Shown here in pieces: positions 59,717 through 64,000 of a stretch of 64,000 bases of DNA. Each line of letters begins with the position of its first letter. Positions within the stretch are counted from its first letter, which is position 1. Source of the DNA: Streptosporangium brasiliense. GTDB lineage: Bacteria; Actinomycetota; Actinomycetes; Streptosporangiales; Streptosporangiaceae. The notes beneath the pieces were generated by a model, which saw only the letters and a list, made by a program, of their open reading frames with translations, ran no database searches and was not told where the DNA came from. The stretch spans positions 3,534,001 to 3,598,000 of the forward strand of contig NZ_JAUSRB010000002.1 in assembly GCF_030811595.1 (NCBI RefSeq), read 5' to 3'. The position numbers and the translations under genes are program-made.

Positions 59717-60621
59717 TGGCTGCGGAAACGGCGTACAAGCCGGCCACCCGGTCGGGCGCCATGCACGGCAGGCCGAAGCGGCGCAAGAACCCGCTGGGCG
59801 CTTTCGGCGCCCTGTCCCATGTCGCGCTGCTGATCTGGGCGATCCTGATCATCGGCCCGATCCTGTGGACGTTCCTGGCCTCCTTCAAGACCAACGCCGA
59901 GATCTTCGGCGACCCCATCACGCTGCCGGCCTCCCTCGGCTGGGACGCCTGGGGGCGGGCCTGGGAGAAGGCCCACATCGGCCAGTACATGATCAACACC
60001 GTCTTCGTGGTGGTGTGCAGCACGGCCGCGACCATGCTGCTGGGCTCGATGGCCGCCTACGTGCTGGCGCGTTACGCCTTCCCCGGCAACCGGGCGATCT
60101 ACTTCCTGTTCGTCTCCGGCATGACCTTCCCGGTCTTCCTCGCCCTGGTCCCGCTGTTCTTCGTGGTGAAGAACCTCGGCCTGATCGACACCCACCTCGG
60201 CGTGATCCTGGTCTACACCGCCTACTCGCTGCCGTTCACCGTCTTCTTCCTGTCGGCGTTCTTCAAGACGCTGCCCACCTCGGTGGCCGAGGCGGCGATG
60301 ATGGACGGCTGCTCCCACACCCGGACGTTCTTCCAGATCATGGTGCCGATGGCCAGGCCCGGCCTGGTCAGCATCACGATCTTCAACGTCCTGGGTCAGT
60401 GGAACCAGTATCTCCTGCCGATCGTGCTGCTGTCGGGCAACGTCGAGAACAAGTGGCTGATCACCCAGGGCATCGCGAACATCTCCACCAGCGCCGGCTA
60501 CGAGGCCGACTGGCCAGGCCTGTTCGCCGCGCTGAGCATGACCATCATCCCGGTGATGATCATCTACATCATCTTCCAGCGCCAGATCCAGTCGGGTCTC
60601 ACCTCCGGCGCCGTCAAATAA
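59716..60621 (+). CDS. ngcG: Sugar ABC permease NgcG
   Basis: This protein has 301 residues. ATG 59716 shares a base with the previous stop. A basic cytoplasmic start (RPKRRKNPLG) precedes six helices (LLIWAILIIGPILWTFLA; IYFLFVSGMTFPVFLALVPLF) and the EAA loop VAEAAMMDGCSHTRTFFQIM. The C-terminus ends FQRQIQSGLTSGAVK, as in MalG-type permeases. It is the partner of NgcF and ends the importer operon. Confidence 0.9.
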   Translation: MAAETAYKPATRSGAMHGRPKRRKNPLGAFGALSHVALLIWAILIIGPILWTFLASFKTNAEIFGDPITLPASLGWDAWGRAWEKAHIGQYMINTVFVVVCSTAATMLLGSMAAYVLARYAFPGNRAIYFLFVSGMTFPVFLALVPLFFVVKNLGLIDTHLGVILVYTAYSLPFTVFFLSAFFKTLPTSVAEAAMMDGCSHTRTFFQIMVPMARPGLVSITIFNVLGQWNQYLLPIVLLSGNVENKWLITQGIANISTSAGYEADWPGLFAALSMTIIPVMIIYIIFQRQIQSGLTSGAVK

Positions 60622-60704
60622 TCGCACTCGGCCGGTAATCCCGGAGGGGCACTGGGGAGTCGTCCTTAGTCGGAACCCGCCCCCAACCCCCCGGAGCCCC
60701 CTCC

Positions 60705-61310
60705 ATGGTCGACCTGGAACCACCGGCCTTCCCCTTCCCGTTCTTCGGGGCGGGGGAGGCCAACTACTACATGTGGGCCGAAGTGCACGTCCGCTTCGCC
60801 CGCGAACCCACGAGCTCCCAGCGCGCGGCCATCGTCGGCGGCGTCCCGGCCCCGCTGCGGGGAGCGGTCGACTGGTGCGAAGGGCGCCAGCTCATGGTGG
60901 CCAGCGGCCTGTCCCTGCACGGCGCGGTGGTCCGCGCCTACCCCGCCGCCGGGGGTGAGGCCGACCGGGTCGGCGAGGACGGCTGGCTCTACGCCGCCCC
61001 CTCCCGGATCGCGGCCCTCAACGCCGACATCGAGACATGGCTCCGCCGCGTTCACGGCGAGTGCCCGATCCTGGCCGCCTACCGCGCCGAGGATCCCGAC
61101 AGCGGCGGCACCCTCCTGTCGCCCTGGCACGACTGGAGCCTGGCCCGGCTGCCCGACCTCCTGCCGGAGCTGGAGCGGGTCCTCGACCACGGCGGCCACG
61201 CCCCGTCCATGGCCCGGGGCATCATGGCCATGGCCCGCCGGGCCAGCAGGCTGCCCCGGATTGGCGTGTTCGCCGCCGACGTGGTGTCCTGGACCGATGG
61301 ACCTGCTTGA
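60705..61310 (+). CDS. Unknown protein upstream of a pterin dehydratase
   Basis: The protein has 201 residues. It opens MVDLEPPAFPFPFFGAGEAN, has no signal peptide, and contains PWHDWSLARLPDLLPELERVL and a Gly/Met-rich helical end. I recognise no family. Its last codons overlap the pterin dehydratase start by 14 bases in a different frame, so the two are translationally coupled. It follows ngcG by 83 bases, so read-through from that operon is possible. Confidence 0.7.
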   Translation: MVDLEPPAFPFPFFGAGEANYYMWAEVHVRFAREPTSSQRAAIVGGVPAPLRGAVDWCEGRQLMVASGLSLHGAVVRAYPAAGGEADRVGEDGWLYAAPSRIAALNADIETWLRRVHGECPILAAYRAEDPDSGGTLLSPWHDWSLARLPDLLPELERVLDHGGHAPSMARGIMAMARRASRLPRIGVFAADVVSWTDGPA

Positions 61311-61587
61311 CGACTCCGCGGTGGACCGGAGACTGGCCGACGTGCCCGAATGGCGGCGCGAGGGCGACGAGATCCGCCGGACGATCAACGCCCCCGACTT
61401 CCCGGCCGCGATCCGCATCGTCGACGAGATCGCCGTCGAGGCCGAGAAGCTCAACCACCATCCCGACATCGACATCCGCTGGCGCAACCTCCACCTGGCC
61501 CTCTCCACCCACGACGCCGGCGGCCTGACCGAGCTGGACTTCACCCTCGCCGCCCGTATCGACGAGATCGCCGCCGCGCACACCTGA
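61297..61587 (+). CDS. 4a-hydroxytetrahydrobiopterin dehydratase (DCoH/PhhB-type)
   Basis: This protein has 96 residues. The active-site pattern EKLNHHPDIDIRWRNLHLAL followed by STHDAGGLTELDF has the His pair and the GLT-Asp signature of pterin-4a-carbinolamine dehydratases. These recycle pterin cofactors and in bacteria may also act on molybdopterin-type pterins. The length is normal for the family (about 95-105). The start overlaps the upstream gene. Confidence 0.93.
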   Translation: MDLLDDSAVDRRLADVPEWRREGDEIRRTINAPDFPAAIRIVDEIAVEAEKLNHHPDIDIRWRNLHLALSTHDAGGLTELDFTLAARIDEIAAAHT

Positions 61588-61598
61588 GCGGCCCCGGG

Positions 61599-61642
61599 GA
61601 CCGTACGGCCCCGCCCCCCGAGGGCGGCGGGGCCGTACGGTC
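61599..61642. terminator. Terminator after the pterin dehydratase gene
   Basis: Two perfect 17-base arms (GACCGTACGGCCCCGCC and its complement) surround a ten-base loop and are followed by TTCGGGTTC. The hairpin closes the transcript and also lies downstream of the convergent hydrolase fragment. Confidence 0.88.
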
Positions 61643-61735
61643 TTCGGGTTCCCGACCCCGCCCTGTCATCATGATCAAGGATCTTGATGCCCGGCGGGGC
61701 ATGAGGCGTCGGCCTGGGTCGGAGTGGGCGAAGGT

Positions 61736-61978
61736 CTACGCGCGCGGTACGGCGGCGCCGTCGATGAAGTCGCGGGTCAGCTCGGCACCGTCGTCGGTGG
61801 TCTGGCCGCTGCCGCTGAAGTTGGGGCGCGCGACGGTTCTGGTCCGGGTGAAGTGGTCGACGACGTTGCCGAATACCTCCTCGGCGTCGCCGCCGGTGCC
61901 GTGTACTAGGACGAGGCCCGGGCCGTGGCCGTCGACCTCGTGGTGGACGCGGGTGCCGTGGGCTGTGGTGAAAGGCAT
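61736..61978 (-). pseudogene. N-terminal fragment of an alpha/beta hydrolase
   Basis: The 80-codon reading frame starts MPFTTAHGTRVHHEVDGHGPGLVLVHGTGGDAEEVFG (read in parts) with the oxyanion HGTGG and RPNFSGSG, then stops after DGAAVPRA. A complete hydrolase of this type has about 270 residues with a Ser elbow and His, which are absent. It is a truncated gene, divergent from the MarR gene that may have regulated it. Sequence 61643-61735 shows no continuation. Confidence 0.75.
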
Positions 61979-61989
61979 GACAGACCATC

Positions 61990-62037
61990 ACTCATTGAGT
62001 CAGCTCTCATAATGTGAGCGCTAAGATAATCAGCGCT
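61990..62037. promoter_or_regulatory. Palindromes between MarR and hydrolase genes
   Basis: ACTCATTGAGT at 61990-62000 is a perfect palindrome. AGCGCT occurs at 62017-62022 and 62032-62037, flanking TAAGATAATC. Both are typical sizes for MarR-family operators. They lie in the AT-rich 108-base divergent region before the MarR start. Confidence 0.6.
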
Positions 62038-62086
62038 TGTGTGAGTGACAATTTAATGAGCGATCACCTAATTCTCGGGAGGGCCC

Positions 62087-62602
62087 ATGGCCGACGCGGT
62101 GGCCGCGATGCTGGAGCAGTGGAGCCGTGAGCGGCCCGACATCGACAGCTGGCCGATCAGCGTCGTCGGCCGGATCATGCGCATCTCCCGCATGTGGGAC
62201 AGGGAGATCAAGGAGTTCCTGGCCGGATACGACCTCGAGCCCGGCGAGTTCGACGTGCTGTCCACGCTGCGGCGGTCGGGCGCGCCGTATGCGATGAGCG
62301 CGGGCGCGTTCCTCAAGACCTCTCTGGTCACCACCGGTGCGATCACCCTGCGGGTGGACCGGATGCACGAAAAGGGCCTGGTCACCCGCACCCGCGACGA
62401 GAGCGACCGCCGCTCGGTCAAGATCCGCCTCACCGAACGCGGCCTGGAGCTCGTCGACCTCATCCTGCCCGTGCGTGCGGCCTACGATGCCCGCCTGCTG
62501 CGGGCCCTCGGCCCCGACGACTGCCGGCACCTGGCGGCGACACTGGCCACCCTGCTGGAGTCCTACGGCGACACCCCGGCTCCACCGGCGGCCGGCAAGT
62601 AG
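62087..62602 (+). CDS. MarR family transcriptional regulator
   Basis: The protein has 171 residues. The winged helix reads GEFDVLSTLRRSGAPYAMSAG, SLVTTGAITLRVDRMHEKGL and RTRDESDRRSVKIRLTERG, a complete MarR pattern. GGGAGG lies just upstream of the ATG. Such regulators respond to small phenolic or lipid-like ligands. It is divergent from a truncated hydrolase and probably regulates itself through the palindromes at 61990-62037. Confidence 0.93.
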   Translation: MADAVAAMLEQWSRERPDIDSWPISVVGRIMRISRMWDREIKEFLAGYDLEPGEFDVLSTLRRSGAPYAMSAGAFLKTSLVTTGAITLRVDRMHEKGLVTRTRDESDRRSVKIRLTERGLELVDLILPVRAAYDARLLRALGPDDCRHLAATLATLLESYGDTPAPPAAGK

Positions 62603-62921
62603 ACCCCGTCCGGATCGCCCTGCGGGGGTCGGGAGGCGGCGCCTGGTCGACGAGAGCGGCCAGACGTGGTCGTGACAGGGAGTGGGCTCTGTCCGTCACG
62701 TCACGGAGGCAGGTCGTCGAAGGCGGTCCCGTGGGCGTTGACCGTCCAGGTCGTGGCGGTGCGGGCCGGACGGCCGGCCCGGTCGGCGGGCCGGAGGGGT
62801 CCGTGTCCGGCGGCGAGAGGTGTGGACGCGCGGGACGAGAGTGGCGAATACCGTATGTGATCAGTCGATTACTCGTTAGAGTGGGTGCCTGTCCTGCCCT
62901 GCCTGGTCAAGGAGATGTTCG
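62603..62921. other. Gap before the superoxide dismutase gene
   Basis: This 319-base stretch is GC-rich with CCGGCC-rich blocks and no supported gene. The last 60 bases are less GC-rich (GAATACCGTATGTGATCAGTCGATTACTCG) and probably carry the promoter. An AAGGAGA ribosome-binding site lies at 62909-62915. Confidence 0.4.
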
Positions 62922-63488
62922 ATGCGCATCCTCGTGGCTCTCGCCGCCGTCGGTCTGCTGAGCGTGGCCTGTGCCGGGCAGGAGGCCGTGCCCCAGCCCC
63001 ACCCGGCCGGACACGTGCCCAGCGCCACCGGGATCCGGCTCTCCGGGGGCGGCACGCTCACCGTGCCGGTGCCGAAGGCCTCGGCGATCGCCTACGACAT
63101 CAAGCTGGCGCCCCCCGGCGCCTCGGCGCGGGTCATGTCCGAGTCGGGGGCGGTGCTCGCCACCTCCACGCTCACGGTCGGCGGCCTGCTGCCCAACCGG
63201 ACCTACGGCGCGCACCTGCACGTCAACCCGTGCGGCGCCAGTCCCGAGGACGCCGGTCCGCACTACCAGCACGCCCACAGCCACGCCAGCGCCGACAACG
63301 AGGTGTGGCTCGACTTCACCACCGACGCCGAGGGCGGCGCCACCGCCACCGCCAAGCAGGACTGGGCGTTCGCCTCCGACCGGCTGCCCGGTTCCCTGGT
63401 GATCCACGCGCAGCGGACCAGGAGGAAGGGGGCCGAGGCGGGCACCGCCGGCCCCCGCGTCGCCTGCGTCACCCTCACCAAGCGCTAG
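62922..63488 (+). CDS. Cu/Zn superoxide dismutase-like lipoprotein
   Basis: This protein has 188 residues. A hydrophobic start ends in a lipobox (LLSVAC), so it is anchored outside the membrane. The SOD fold retains the copper ligands: YGAHLHVNPC (two His and the disulfide Cys), GPHYQHAHSH and SLVIHAQR, with a second Cys near the end (RVACVTL). It would remove extracellular superoxide. Several family positions cannot be checked, so activity is likely but not certain. Confidence 0.88.
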   Translation: MRILVALAAVGLLSVACAGQEAVPQPHPAGHVPSATGIRLSGGGTLTVPVPKASAIAYDIKLAPPGASARVMSESGAVLATSTLTVGGLLPNRTYGAHLHVNPCGASPEDAGPHYQHAHSHASADNEVWLDFTTDAEGGATATAKQDWAFASDRLPGSLVIHAQRTRRKGAEAGTAGPRVACVTLTKR

Positions 63489-63530
63489 CTATAGTTGGCC
63501 GGCGCGGCGCGGGAGCCGCGCCATGCCCTC

Positions 63531-63700
63531 CCGGGGACGCCGCGGGAGCCGCCCTGGAGGGGCCGTGTCCTCCTGGGACGCGCGGGGACCGTTCCGGAGG
63601 TGCTGTGGTGTCAGGGGACGTCGCGGACCCGCCCCGGAGGTGCCGTGTCCTCCCCCCCCGGGACGTGCGGGGACCGCCCCGGAGGTGCTGTGGTGTCAGG
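63531..63700. repeat. Four imperfect tandem repeats of about 42 bp
   Basis: Units of the form GGGACG-x-GCGGGGACCG-xx-CCGGAGGTGC follow one another at about 63531, 63576, 63617 and 63660; the second and fourth are nearly identical and share TGTGGTGTCAGG. The last unit contains the stop of the GntR-type gene at 63696. No coding frame persists across them. Confidence 0.8.
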
Positions 63701-64000
63701 GGATGCGGGACATCATCCGCTCCATGCCGTTGATCCAGTTGTCCCTGAGGGCCGCCGCCGCGCCCTCCAGGTCGCCGTCGATCAGGCGCTCGGCCACCCG
63801 GCAGTGCTCCTCGGCGGCGCGTTCCATCGGGGTGCTCTCCCCGGTCATCAGGTGGGCGTAGCGGCGCATGCCCGCCTTGACGCTGGTGATCAGGTCGAGT
63901 AGCCGCTCGTTGGCGCAGCCGCTGAGCAGCAGGTCGTGCCATTCGTCGTCGTGGCGCTCGATGTCCTGCCGCTCGGCGACGTCGGCCGAGAAGTCCTGGG
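63696..64000 (-). CDS. GntR-family regulator, C-terminal FCD domain (partial)
   Basis: The minus strand encodes at least 100 residues up to the TGA at 63696; the N-terminus lies beyond the window. The residues read QDIERHDDEWHDLLLSGCAN followed by CRVAERLIDGDLEGAAAALR, the FCD pattern with metal-binding His residues (HDDEWH). FCD-type GntR proteins regulate carboxylic or sugar-acid metabolism. The DNA-binding domain is not visible. The stop is inside the 42-bp repeat array. Confidence 0.85.
   Translation of the reverse strand, partial: QDFSADVAERQDIERHDDEWHDLLLSGCANERLLDLITSVKAGMRRYAHLMTGESTPMERAAEEHCRVAERLIDGDLEGAAAALRDNWINGMERMMSRIP

Overview
The window is very GC-rich, uses GTG and TTG starts often, and packs genes with ATGA/GTGA overlaps. 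Its families (SARP-NB-ARC-TPR regulator, WXG100-like protein, DUF4032, DUF4407, NgcEFG, DasR-type operators, actinobacterial c-di-AMP riboswitch) point to a filamentous actinomycete chromosome, most likely Streptosporangiaceae or a close relative. The genus is inferred from gene content only.

0-7.7 kb: a secreted small protein; a three-gene set with a WXG100-like protein; a TetR gene with its operator; a NERD-domain membrane protein; and a vWA (CoxE-like)/MoxR ATPase pair. A tRNA-Lys(CTT) follows at 7789.

8.0-16.3 kb: two divergent operons that look like one GTPase-centred signalling or conflict module. On the minus strand are a vWA-like protein, a P-loop NTPase resembling the double-GTPase group, and an 800-residue membrane-spanning GTPase-associated protein. 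On the plus strand are a DUF4407 coiled-coil membrane protein and a Ser/Thr kinase with 20 RDPV repeats and a helical-repeat tail. A strong hairpin closes the module.

16.3-25.1 kb: a TetR regulator, a GNAT-SnoaL fusion and an IS481 scar, then a compact group: an S26 signal peptidase, a 998-residue SARP regulator, a 63-residue six-cysteine peptide with its own promoter-side palindrome and terminator, a MauE-like membrane protein, a thioredoxin-like protein and an ABC exporter. This looks like an uncharacterised system for making and exporting a disulfide-rich peptide, and it is the best candidate for new biology here.

25.2-37.2 kb: a GH15 glycosidase, DUF4142 and DUF6183 proteins, then an accessory region with a papain-like protease carrying trefoil-like repeats, a glycine-rich protein, recombinase and transposase scars, an intact IS110 element with a possible bridge RNA, a broken phosphotransferase gene and a quinone-oxidoreductase-like enzyme.

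37.5-46.8 kb: a sugar-utilisation locus with a PfkB kinase and IclR regulator divergent from a binding protein, two permeases and a GH20 hexosaminidase; then DUF4253 and a membrane-anchored hydrolase.

47-55 kb: a response regulator with a double (one half degenerate) histidine kinase, a c-di-AMP riboswitch upstream of a secreted RlpA-like protein, a hydrolase, and a roadblock/DUF4388 cluster lacking a GTPase.

55-64 kb: a DUF4032 gene and a class II aldolase gene diverge from ngcEFG, the uptake system for N-acetylglucosamine/chitobiose. Two DasR-type sites and a ROK-type palindrome lie between them. A pterin dehydratase, a truncated hydrolase, a MarR regulator, a Cu/Zn superoxide dismutase-like lipoprotein and the end of a GntR-family regulator finish the window.
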